A DNA stretch of 47,003 bases from an uncultured Eubacteriales bacterium (GTDB lineage: Bacteria; Bacillota; Clostridia; Christensenellales; Aristaeellaceae), in assembly GCA_902796025.1 (NCBI GenBank), contig CADBNW010000043.1, positions 1-47,003 of the forward strand, written 5' to 3'. A program made the position numbers and the translations under genes. Shown piece after piece: positions 1 through 8,339 of the stretch (within the stretch, counting starts at the first letter, position 1; the number at the start of each line of letters is the position of its first letter). The notes beneath the pieces were generated by a model, which had not been told where the DNA came from, made no database searches, and saw only the letters and a program-made list of their open reading frames with translations.

Positions 1-1
1 G

Positions 2-3000
2 AAGACCGGCGAAGTAGAATCTGAGAAAGTTGCAGTAAAGGCGCATATCGGCGAGCTTACGGAAGAGGAAAAGGGCGAGCTGACCCTTATCAAGTCTGTT
101 GCAAACGAGCCGGCAAACGGCGCGTTCTTTACCGAGGGCGAAGAAATACAGTTTACCGTGACAGTACAAAACAGCGGCAACGCGCCTTTGTACAAGGTCG
201 AGGTCATAGAGTATCCCTCCGGTTGGACGGGCTGGGAAACGGATTATTACACGCTGGGCACATTTGAAAAGCTTGGACCCGGCGAAAAAGCCAGCTACAG
301 TGTAACATACACCGTAAAGGACGTTGACTGCTACGCCAGCTCCTATACCAACCAGGTGCAGGCCATCGGCTGGTCGCAGCCGGAGGCAGAGGGCGACTAC
401 GACGCCCACGCCTATGCAGAGGCCACCGCGGAAGCGGGATATGACGACGAAGACATTGGCGATATGGAGATGTGGATCGAGAAAACCGAGACTTCCACGC
501 CCGCAAACGGCAGCTACTATGTAGAAGGCGAAGAGATCACCTACAAGATCAGCGTCTGGAACTGCCAGGGCTATCCGCTGTATAACGTGGAAATCTGGGA
601 TACCTCCCCAACCGACGCAGACGTGCTTCTGGGCAAGTTTGCCGAATACGGCCCCCATCAGGTAAATGACTATGTTTATACATACAAAGTAACCGCAGAG
701 GACTGCGCAGATGGCGTTCACGTAAACGGCGCGTACGTTCTGTGGCAGTCCAGCCTCGAGCCGGATGAAGAGAGCGAAGAAAACGAGCCCAACTACTTCC
801 CCACAGAAGATGTGGAATCCCCCTGCGGCAAGGCTGATGGCGTCGTGATCACCAAGAAGGTCATCAGCACGCCCAAAAACGGCCTGTACTACACCGAGGG
901 CGAGGAGATCCAATACGAGATCCGGCTGAACAATTACACCGGTTCTCCCCTGCACCAGTTCCAGCTGCACGATACGATCATTTCGGACGACAAGCTCAAT
1001 CCCCCCTCCGGCTTTGGCGATATGACCAGCTTCGTATCGGCCACCTACTCCTATAAGGTGACCGCCGAAGACGTGCTCGCCGGCAGCGTCATCAATACCG
1101 CCTTTGCCGAGTGGTTCGACGACGACAGTGAACCGCACAGCAAGTATTCCGAAACCCTCATCACCCCGACGGGCGATGGCGGAGACGAAGAAGGCGTTGT
1201 ACTCCATAAGCGCGTCGTCAGCACGCCCGCAAACGGTTTGTACTACGTGGAGGGCGAAACCGTCATCTACGAAATCAAACTGGAAAACAACGGAGACAAG
1301 ACAGTTTACTACGTTGAAATCATCGATCCCATCAAGGGTGACGGCGAGGACGCGACTTTGGATTCTGTCTCCAAAATAGAACCCGGCGAGAGCAAATCGT
1401 ATCTTATACATTACAAGGTTACGGCGCAGGATGTACAGGACAGCGTGATACTCAACCAGGCACGGGCGGAATTCACCTACGATATGGAGGAGCCCACGAC
1501 AGTCTACTCCGAAATCGTCGTCGTTGGTACAGGCGGCGAGATCCAGGAAGTCATTCCAAGCGTTTACCTGGTCAAGAGCGAGGCCAGCGCGCCTGCAAAC
1601 GGCAGCTATTATGTCGAGGGTGAGCCGGTGACCTACAGCGTCTATATCTGGAACGACAACGAGTTTGACATTTACAACGCCAGCATCTACGACGACCTCT
1701 ACGACGAGGACTGGAACCAGTCCATCGGGTATTATCCCCTGATCAAAGCCGGAGAAACTACCTCTCCCGTCAGCTTCAGCTATACCGTTACCGATAAGGA
1801 CGTGGCAAACGGCGGCATTTTGAACCAGGCAGCGGTGGAGTTCTTCGTGGAGATCGGAGACGAGGACTATACCTCCTGGTCCAACGAGGTGTATGTGCCA
1901 ACTGGCGCGGATGAAGCGCCCGCGATCAATCTGAGCGTCACAAAGAGCGTGCTCAATCCCCCGGCCAACGGCATCGCCTACGTGGAAAACGAGGTGATCA
2001 GTTACCTCATCACCTTTGTGAATTCCTCGGACTATGAGATCAGCATAAACAGCATGCCGGATACCACCTTCAACCACCTTTCCACCAGCACGCAGGACCT
2101 TGGCGCCCAGACCGTAAGCGCGCACGAAAGCCTGCCGCTGACCATCAGCCACACGGTGAGCGCCCAGGATGTCGCAGCCGGGTACGTGACGAACCTCATC
2201 GAGGTCAACGCCATGTGCTACGAGATGGGCGACGGCTATCAGGCTTTCTATCTCAGCGATCAGGTTACAGTGGAAACGATGCAGGGCCGCATCGAAAAAA
2301 CGCGTGAATACCCCTTTGCTAGCAAGGTCGTGACCAGCACGCCCAAGAACGGCTCCTACTACGTGGAGGGAGAAAAGATCGAATACGATCTGATCCTCGT
2401 AAATCCCACCGGGCGCACGTTCAATAACGTAAATGCCTACGACATTTTGTCCGACGCGCCGGGCTACTATCTGACCTCCGCCCCGGCGCTTGGAACAGAG
2501 GTTTTGAAATTCCACGTGAGCTACACCGTTGGAAAGCTTGACGCAGTGCTCGAAAGCGTGTACAACATCGGCTGGTTCACGATGGACGATCCGGACTACG
2601 GTGACAGCTTCACCATCTACACAAATGAAGTGACGGTGCCCACCAAAAAGACCGGCAGCACCGGCGGCACAGGCCGCACGGTATGCGAATACCGCCTGGT
2701 CGGCTCTGGAAGCGGCGTGCACAGCTTCAGCTGCGCCTACTGCGCCGAGCACGCGGGCGTGCAGGCGGCTGCCAGCAAGCTTGTAAACTCCGCCACGAAC
2801 GATCTGCAATTGATCAAGGCCTACGAAGTAGCGCTGGGCCTTTGGCAGCAGGCGCTGGACCGCGAGTACGCGCGCCTTGCGCAGGAGGCGGAGGGCGAGC
2901 TTAAGACTGCGCTGCAAAACGATCAAACCGTGTTCAATACCTACCTTGCCGCTCTGCGCGAAAGCCTTACGGCTCAGGGCGTAAACGAGGCGGAGATCGA

Positions 3001-3496
3001 CGAGCGCCTGATCGACGCCCTGCGCGACCGCGTATGCGAGCTTTGCTACACTGCGGGCACCGCGCCCGAGGCGCGAAAGGATCTGCAGGGCGCAGACGCA
3101 AAGCAAATGGAGCGCATCTCCGCGCCCGACTGCACATACGCCTTCGACGCCTCCAAGGCCCCGTTCTTTGCAAAGACGCTCAGCGTATGCGACCGGCACG
3201 CGGTGCTGGTGGGCGTTGTGGAAAGGACCCTGAACGCCGCAAACGACGAAACCCGCGCCCTGGCCTGGGAGAAGGCAAAGGCCCTTTGGCAGACCGAAAT
3301 GAACGGCAAGTTCGACGCGCTGATCAAGGAAGCAGAGCCTCAGGCAAAGCACGTTCTGATCGTGGAGCGCGCAGCTTTCCTGGCTCAGGTATCCGCCCGC
3401 GCCGCGCTGTACGACGCGTACTATCCGGACGGCTCTCCCGCCGCTGAGATCGCGCTGCGCATGGTGATGGAAAAGGCCATGAGCCTTTGCAAATAG
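2..3496 (+). CDS. Large DUF11-like repeat surface protein, 5' truncated
   Basis: The reading frame is open from base 2, so the N-terminus lies outside the window. Seven Ig-like units follow, each opening with a (T/A)PANGxYYVEGE motif (about nt 110, 500, 872, 1226, 1592, 1962 and 2342; period about 370 nt). They resemble the DUF11 / B_ant conserved repeat seen in bacterial surface proteins. From about nt 2678 a different, helical C-terminal domain begins. It has two units, each opening with CxxHA (CAEH near 2740, CDRH near 3188), carrying an LW-x(3)-(L/M)-(D/N)-x(2)-(Y/F) helix, and ending in Cys. The helix pattern recalls LprI/DUF1311, which is an inference. There is no LPXTG or C-terminal membrane anchor. 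A paralogue follows 68 bp downstream. The likely role is an extracellular stalk or adhesin; the ligand is unknown. Confidence 0.8.
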   Translation, partial: KTGEVESEKVAVKAHIGELTEEEKGELTLIKSVANEPANGAFFTEGEEIQFTVTVQNSGNAPLYKVEVIEYPSGWTGWETDYYTLGTFEKLGPGEKASYSVTYTVKDVDCYASSYTNQVQAIGWSQPEAEGDYDAHAYAEATAEAGYDDEDIGDMEMWIEKTETSTPANGSYYVEGEEITYKISVWNCQGYPLYNVEIWDTSPTDADVLLGKFAEYGPHQVNDYVYTYKVTAEDCADGVHVNGAYVLWQSSLEPDEESEENEPNYFPTEDVESPCGKADGVVITKKVISTPKNGLYYTEGEEIQYEIRLNNYTGSPLHQFQLHDTIISDDKLNPPSGFGDMTSFVSATYSYKVTAEDVLAGSVINTAFAEWFDDDSEPHSKYSETLITPTGDGGDEEGVVLHKRVVSTPANGLYYVEGETVIYEIKLENNGDKTVYYVEIIDPIKGDGEDATLDSVSKIEPGESKSYLIHYKVTAQDVQDSVILNQARAEFTYDMEEPTTVYSEIVVVGTGGEIQEVIPSVYLVKSEASAPANGSYYVEGEPVTYSVYIWNDNEFDIYNASIYDDLYDEDWNQSIGYYPLIKAGETTSPVSFSYTVTDKDVANGGILNQAAVEFFVEIGDEDYTSWSNEVYVPTGADEAPAINLSVTKSVLNPPANGIAYVENEVISYLITFVNSSDYEISINSMPDTTFNHLSTSTQDLGAQTVSAHESLPLTISHTVSAQDVAAGYVTNLIEVNAMCYEMGDGYQAFYLSDQVTVETMQGRIEKTREYPFASKVVTSTPKNGSYYVEGEKIEYDLILVNPTGRTFNNVNAYDILSDAPGYYLTSAPALGTEVLKFHVSYTVGKLDAVLESVYNIGWFTMDDPDYGDSFTIYTNEVTVPTKKTGSTGGTGRTVCEYRLVGSGSGVHSFSCAYCAEHAGVQAAASKLVNSATNDLQLIKAYEVALGLWQQALDREYARLAQEAEGELKTALQNDQTVFNTYLAALRESLTAQGVNEAEIDERLIDALRDRVCELCYTAGTAPEARKDLQGADAKQMERISAPDCTYAFDASKAPFFAKTLSVCDRHAVLVGVVERTLNAANDETRALAWEKAKALWQTEMNGKFDALIKEAEPQAKHVLIVERAAFLAQVSARAALYDAYYPDGSPAAEIALRMVMEKAMSLCK

Positions 3497-3505
3497 TTTT
3501 CCTGC

Positions 3506-3534
3506 TCTGCCGCTGCCCGTCGGGCAGCGGCAGA
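3506..3534 (+). other. Perfect intercistronic hairpin between the two surface-protein genes
   Basis: Bases 3506-3519 are exactly complementary to 3521-3534, giving a GC-rich stem of about 12 bp with a tight loop. No T-run follows (the next bases are agacta). It therefore looks more like an mRNA-stabilising or attenuating hairpin than a full intrinsic terminator. The downstream SD (aaggagga, 3553-3560) lies just after it. Confidence 0.55.
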
Positions 3535-3564
3535 AGACTATCTTGACATAACAAGGAGGAATCC

Positions 3565-6500
3565 ATGAAGCGCATATTCAGTATGCTTCTGGCGCTCGTA
3601 TTGCTTGCGACGGCCTTTGTCGGCATGAACGATGCCGCCCTGGCCAACAGCGCGACCGGTACGGACGGCCACACTCACAACTGGAAGGACATCGGCCGCA
3701 CGATGCAGCCCACCTGCACCGAGTACGGCTACCGCACCGAGATGTGCACGATCTGCCAGCAGGACAGGCAGGTGCCGATCAGTCCCCTCGGGCATTACTT
3801 TCCTAATCCCTGGGTGACCATCACCGCCCCCACCTGCACCGAGGTCGGACACGAAATGAATACCTGCGTGCGCGTAAACCGCGGCAAGCCCTGCGGCTAC
3901 GAGTGGTGGCGGGAGATCCCGGCGCTGGGCCACGACTGGGGCGAGTGGCACGTGATTAAGGTCCCCACTGCTGAAGAGGACGGCATCGAGGAGCGCGCGT
4001 GCCAGCGCTGCGGCATTACGGAGCAAAGGCCGCTGCATCTGGAGGACTACCATGGCAGCGCGGCGCTTTCGCTGGCCGTGGGCTTTGACAAGGATAAAGT
4101 CTATAAAGCCAACGAGACTGTAACCTTCACCTGCACGGTCACCAACATCGGCGGCGTACCGCTGCAGATCGAGAGGGTGATACTGGAGTTTTTGGGCGAT
4201 GACGAAGAGATTCACGTCGGAGAAGTGTTCAAGCAGCTTGACCCCGGAAAGTCAACTGTCGTTACGGTAGAATACGCCACGACGCAGGAGGATGAGGACA
4301 AGGGCTTTGCAAGCGCCGAGCTGGTGGCGCGCGGCTGGGAACTTGATCAAGTGGATTCGGAAGAATTCGTCGTCAGCAACAAGGTTCCCGTCGTCATCAA
4401 CCTCGACGACTTCATGGACTACGAACTTATCGTAGAGAAAAAAGTAACGTCCAAGCCCGCGAACGGGTCCTACTTCACGGAAGGCGAACTGATACGCTAT
4501 AAGGTCGAAGTGACAAACCGCTTCGATGCGCCTCTGTACAATATCAAGGTAGAGGATTTTCCGGACGGAATTACCGCCAAAGGTTTTACGCTTGGCACGA
4601 TCGAGGAGCTGCCGCCTTATACCGCGAAATCCTTTGAAACAGTCTACACCGTAACAGGCGACGACTGCGCAAGAGGCTACCACCTGAACCTTGCTTACGC
4701 TCAGGGTGACGATACTAACGGCACCACCACTGAAGTAAACAGCCCCTGCGGCTTTGAGGGGCTGAAGGTTGAAAAGGCAGAAATCAGTGTTCCCGCAAAC
4801 GGCGCCTTCTACACCGAGGGAGAGACCATCGTTTACCGCATCACCGTAAGCAATATCGGCAAAACAGAGCTTCACGACGTATGGGTGTTCGATGTGCCCG
4901 AGGATTGGGAAATCGGTGAGGCGCTGGACAGCGGGATCACGCTTGCACCCGGCGAGCAACGCCAATACGATTACAGCTATACCGTCACCGATTGGGATTG
5001 CGAGAGGGGCTCGATGCTCAATTACGCCAGCGCATCCTGGCAGGATCCGGACAATCCCTCTGCGGAGAAGCACACTGTAAGCAACACTGTTGAATCCCCC
5101 TGCAGCAAGATCAGCGAGCTTCTGATCACCAAGACTGTGACCTCCACGCCCTCAAACGGGGAATACTACGTCGACGGCGAAACCATCACCTACCTGATCG
5201 AAGTATGGAACCTTACAGATCATCCGCTGTACGATCTGGAGGTCTACGATAACCGCAACGACAATGAATTTGCCAGGACGCTGCTTGGAACCGTCCCCGT
5301 ATTTGACGCGCACGCATATGTGAAGTATAACTACGACCATACAGTAGATGTGGACGACATCATGAACAGCCCCTATCCCAACAGCGCCACGGCCTTTTGG
5401 AACTCCACCGACCTTGCGGGCAGCGCAGTCCTCGCAAAGCCCAAGAACGAAGAAAAGAGCAACGTGGTGGAGTGCGATTGCGGCGAGCCCCAACCCGGCG
5501 TGCGCCTGAGCAAGTACGTGAAATCCACTCCTGCAAACGGCATGTATTACGTAGAGGGTGAGACTGTACGCTACTATGTGGTCATTCAAAACAATACCGA
5601 CGGACACGTGTATGTCAGCAACTTCGCGGACACGCTCTCTCCCATCGGCGACTTCTTCGGGGATCCCTATTCCTGGGGAGATCTGTATCCGGGTCAAATC
5701 AGCGATGCGGAGTACTCCTACGTCATCACTGATCTGGACGTACTGCTGGGCAGCAAGGAGAACACGGCCAGCGTCACATGGGCGGACGAACAGGGCAATG
5801 CCGACACCACCTGGTCCAATACCGTCATCGTGCCCACCGGAAAGGAAAAAACGCTGGACGAAGTCACCCTCGAAAAACGCGTGCTCTCCGTTCCCGAAAA
5901 CGGCGCAGCCTACGTGGTGGGCGAGCAGATCACGTACGAGGTGACCATCACCAACAATTACCACACCATTGTTCAGGATGTGGAGATCACAGATCCCCTG
6001 AAGGGCGCAAACGAGGACAGCGTGATCGGGCACATCGAAACGCTGCACATGCACGAAAGCTACTCCTATATTTACGTCTACACCGTAACCCAGGAGGACG
6101 CCGAGGTGGGCTACGTGCTCAATCAGGCCACCGCCATATGGAACGACGGAAGGACCCGGGAGCAGCACTCCAGCTTTTCCAACATCGTTACAGTCCCCGT
6201 CTTCCAGATCGTACCGCCCCAGCGGGTGCACACGTACCTTGCCAAGTATGAGGACAGCACGCCCGCAAACGGCCTGTACTATGTCGAGGGCGAAACCGTC
6301 CGTTACGGCGTGTACCTCGTAAACGACGGCGACGCGGACGTGTTCGACGCGATCATCCACGACGACCTGTACGACCCCAGCTGGAACTGGGGCAGCCATC
6401 TTGGCACACCCGGCACCGTAAAGGCGGGCGAAAGCTCCCCCACCTTCTACTTTGATCACGTCGTGACCGCGGAGGAAGCCCTCCTTGGTCACATCACCAA

Positions 6501-8193
6501 TCAGGCCGCCGCGCAGTACCATTTGCAGGGACAGGCCGCCGACGAAGGCGAGATCATCACCTCCAACGTCGTGATCGTCTTGACCGGCATCCCCGAGCCC
6601 GAGGACGAACCGGTGGAATTTGAGCTGCACAAGACCGTGGTCTCCACCTCTGCAAACGAGGGCTACTACGTAAAGGGCGAAACCGTAGCGTACCTGATCA
6701 CCCTCGTGAACAACTCGGATCTTCCCCTCTTTATCGACCAGACCTGGGATCAGATCTGGAACGCAGGGCTGATCTGGCAGGGCGATCTCGGCACCGGCAC
6801 GGTGAATCCGCACGATTCCATCTCCTTTGGCTATACCCACCAGGTGACGCAGGATGACGTGGATTACGGCCTGTTGACCAATGTGGTCGTGATGGACTTC
6901 TTTACCCAGAAGGCGGACGATCACATCGAATTCTTCACTGCCATGGACAGTGTGGAAGTCATTTGCAAGGAAGGCCCCCAGCCTCCCGAGGAACCGGATT
7001 ATCCCGTGGTGATAAAGTACGAAACCAGCCATCCGGCCAACTGGAGCTATTACACCAAGGACGAAGTCGTGGAATACGACGTATGGGTGTACAACTTCAC
7101 GGGCCGCAATTTCTCAAACATCCGGGGCTACGACATCCTGCTTGACACCCCCGGCTTCTACTTTGGCTCCATGCCCACGCTGGACGCGACGCCTGCGAAG
7201 TTCCACATCTCTTATACCGTGACGGATGCGGACGTGATCCTTGAAAGCATTTACAACATCGCCTGGGTCACCCTGTACGACGACACGTACCAAAACGAGT
7301 TTACGATCTACTCAAACGAAGTCGTGGTGCCAACCAAGGGCACCGTTTACCCGCCCGAAAAGCATAAGACGGTGTGCGATTATCAGCTGCTTGCAAGCGG
7401 CGAAGGCGCAGACGAGTATATGAACGTCTACTGCGCAGAGCACGCCGGCGTGCAGGCAGCGGCAGAAAAGCTGCTTAAGCAGGCTGCGACGCCCGAAGCT
7501 AAAAGCAACGCGCTGGAGATCGCCGTGGGGCTTTGGCAAAGCTCGCTGGACAGGCAGTATCTGCGCCTGTTTGGGCCCGCTGACGAGGCGCTGAAAACGG
7601 CCCTTGCCAACGACCAGACGGTATTTAACGCCTACCTCGCCGCGTACCGGGAGCGCCTCCTTGCCCAGGGTCTGGACGCGGATAGCGTAAACGAACTGCT
7701 TTGCGACGCACTGTGCGACAGGGTGTGCGAGCTTTGCTACACCGCAGGCACCGCGCCCGAAACCCGCAAGGACGTCCAGCACGAGGGCGTCAAGGCCATC
7801 GAGCGCCAAGGCGCAAACGAATGCCGCTGCGCGCTGGACAGGACAAACGCCGCTTACTTTACCAAGAGCGTAAATGTATGCAACCGGCACGCGCCCCTGC
7901 TTAAGGCCATCACCCGCCTGTTTACCGCAGCTGGTGAAGACGAAACGCTTAAGGCCATCGCCTGGGACAAGGCGCAGGCCTACTGGATGGCGGAATTGAA
8001 CGGCGAATATGAGCAAATGATTCAGCAGGCCGATCCTGAGGCCAGGCATTGCCTGACCGTAGAGCGCGCTTCCTGCATCGCCGCAATCGCTGCACACGTA
8101 AGCCTGTACGAGGCCTATTACCCGCAAGGTGCCCCCATCGGCGAGCTTCGCGCCCGCATGGTGCAGCAAAAGGCTCTTAGCCTTTGCAGATAG
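3565..8193 (+). CDS. Giant secreted DUF11-like repeat protein, 1542 aa
   Basis: The start is set by the SD aaggagga 4 bases upstream and by a signal peptide (residues 1-26, cleavage after ALA). Residues about 30-165 contain three Cys-bearing modules with PTCTE, C-x-x-C and LGHDWGEW-type motifs, common in secreted proteins of gut Clostridia. One divergent and eight clear DUF11-like units follow; the eight begin with PANGxYYVEGE variants near nt 4459, 4793, 5150, 5530, 5890, 6262, 6650 and 7033. The last motif is degenerate (PANWSYYTKDE). From about nt 7360 the protein ends in the same duplicated CxxHA helical domain as its upstream neighbour (CAEH near 7432, CNRH near 7879). No sorting signal is visible. 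The pair are tandem paralogues, probably cell-surface or extracellular filaments; the binding partner is unknown. Confidence 0.82.
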   Translation: MKRIFSMLLALVLLATAFVGMNDAALANSATGTDGHTHNWKDIGRTMQPTCTEYGYRTEMCTICQQDRQVPISPLGHYFPNPWVTITAPTCTEVGHEMNTCVRVNRGKPCGYEWWREIPALGHDWGEWHVIKVPTAEEDGIEERACQRCGITEQRPLHLEDYHGSAALSLAVGFDKDKVYKANETVTFTCTVTNIGGVPLQIERVILEFLGDDEEIHVGEVFKQLDPGKSTVVTVEYATTQEDEDKGFASAELVARGWELDQVDSEEFVVSNKVPVVINLDDFMDYELIVEKKVTSKPANGSYFTEGELIRYKVEVTNRFDAPLYNIKVEDFPDGITAKGFTLGTIEELPPYTAKSFETVYTVTGDDCARGYHLNLAYAQGDDTNGTTTEVNSPCGFEGLKVEKAEISVPANGAFYTEGETIVYRITVSNIGKTELHDVWVFDVPEDWEIGEALDSGITLAPGEQRQYDYSYTVTDWDCERGSMLNYASASWQDPDNPSAEKHTVSNTVESPCSKISELLITKTVTSTPSNGEYYVDGETITYLIEVWNLTDHPLYDLEVYDNRNDNEFARTLLGTVPVFDAHAYVKYNYDHTVDVDDIMNSPYPNSATAFWNSTDLAGSAVLAKPKNEEKSNVVECDCGEPQPGVRLSKYVKSTPANGMYYVEGETVRYYVVIQNNTDGHVYVSNFADTLSPIGDFFGDPYSWGDLYPGQISDAEYSYVITDLDVLLGSKENTASVTWADEQGNADTTWSNTVIVPTGKEKTLDEVTLEKRVLSVPENGAAYVVGEQITYEVTITNNYHTIVQDVEITDPLKGANEDSVIGHIETLHMHESYSYIYVYTVTQEDAEVGYVLNQATAIWNDGRTREQHSSFSNIVTVPVFQIVPPQRVHTYLAKYEDSTPANGLYYVEGETVRYGVYLVNDGDADVFDAIIHDDLYDPSWNWGSHLGTPGTVKAGESSPTFYFDHVVTAEEALLGHITNQAAAQYHLQGQAADEGEIITSNVVIVLTGIPEPEDEPVEFELHKTVVSTSANEGYYVKGETVAYLITLVNNSDLPLFIDQTWDQIWNAGLIWQGDLGTGTVNPHDSISFGYTHQVTQDDVDYGLLTNVVVMDFFTQKADDHIEFFTAMDSVEVICKEGPQPPEEPDYPVVIKYETSHPANWSYYTKDEVVEYDVWVYNFTGRNFSNIRGYDILLDTPGFYFGSMPTLDATPAKFHISYTVTDADVILESIYNIAWVTLYDDTYQNEFTIYSNEVVVPTKGTVYPPEKHKTVCDYQLLASGEGADEYMNVYCAEHAGVQAAAEKLLKQAATPEAKSNALEIAVGLWQSSLDRQYLRLFGPADEALKTALANDQTVFNAYLAAYRERLLAQGLDADSVNELLCDALCDRVCELCYTAGTAPETRKDVQHEGVKAIERQGANECRCALDRTNAAYFTKSVNVCNRHAPLLKAITRLFTAAGEDETLKAIAWDKAQAYWMAELNGEYEQMIQQADPEARHCLTVERASCIAAIAAHVSLYEAYYPQGAPIGELRARMVQQKALSLCR

Positions 8194-8210
8194 CAGAACA
8201 AAATCACCCG

Positions 8211-8238
8211 TCCCCCGGTTTCTGCCGGGGGATTTTTT
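8211..8238 (+). terminator. Intrinsic terminator of the surface-protein genes
   Basis: Bases 8211-8218 pair with 8225-8232 (8 bp, mostly G-C, 6-base loop) and are followed by six T residues. It sits 18 bp after the stop codon. Confidence 0.9.
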
Positions 8239-8279
8239 GTTATCTTCTTTAAAACTCTTGCGCAAAATTCAAAAAGCGA

Positions 8280-8308
8280 TTGTTTTTACCGTGGCGCTGA
8301 GATATAAT
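8280..8308 (+). promoter_or_regulatory. Sigma-A promoter for the branching enzyme gene
   Basis: A -35 box TTGTTT (8280-8285), a 17-base spacer and a perfect -10 TATAAT (8303-8308) lie 31 bp before the start codon. The SD ggagga is at 8326-8331. Confidence 0.75.
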
Positions 8309-8339
8309 ACTTTAAAATTTTAGCCGGAGGATCCAGCGG

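Noticed and set aside
5152-7032. Long open frame of 626 codons on the minus strand inside the second surface-protein gene
   Set aside because: It lies antisense to a gene with a signal peptide and clear repeats, has no SD and no recognisable domain. Long antisense frames are expected in GC-rich coding DNA.
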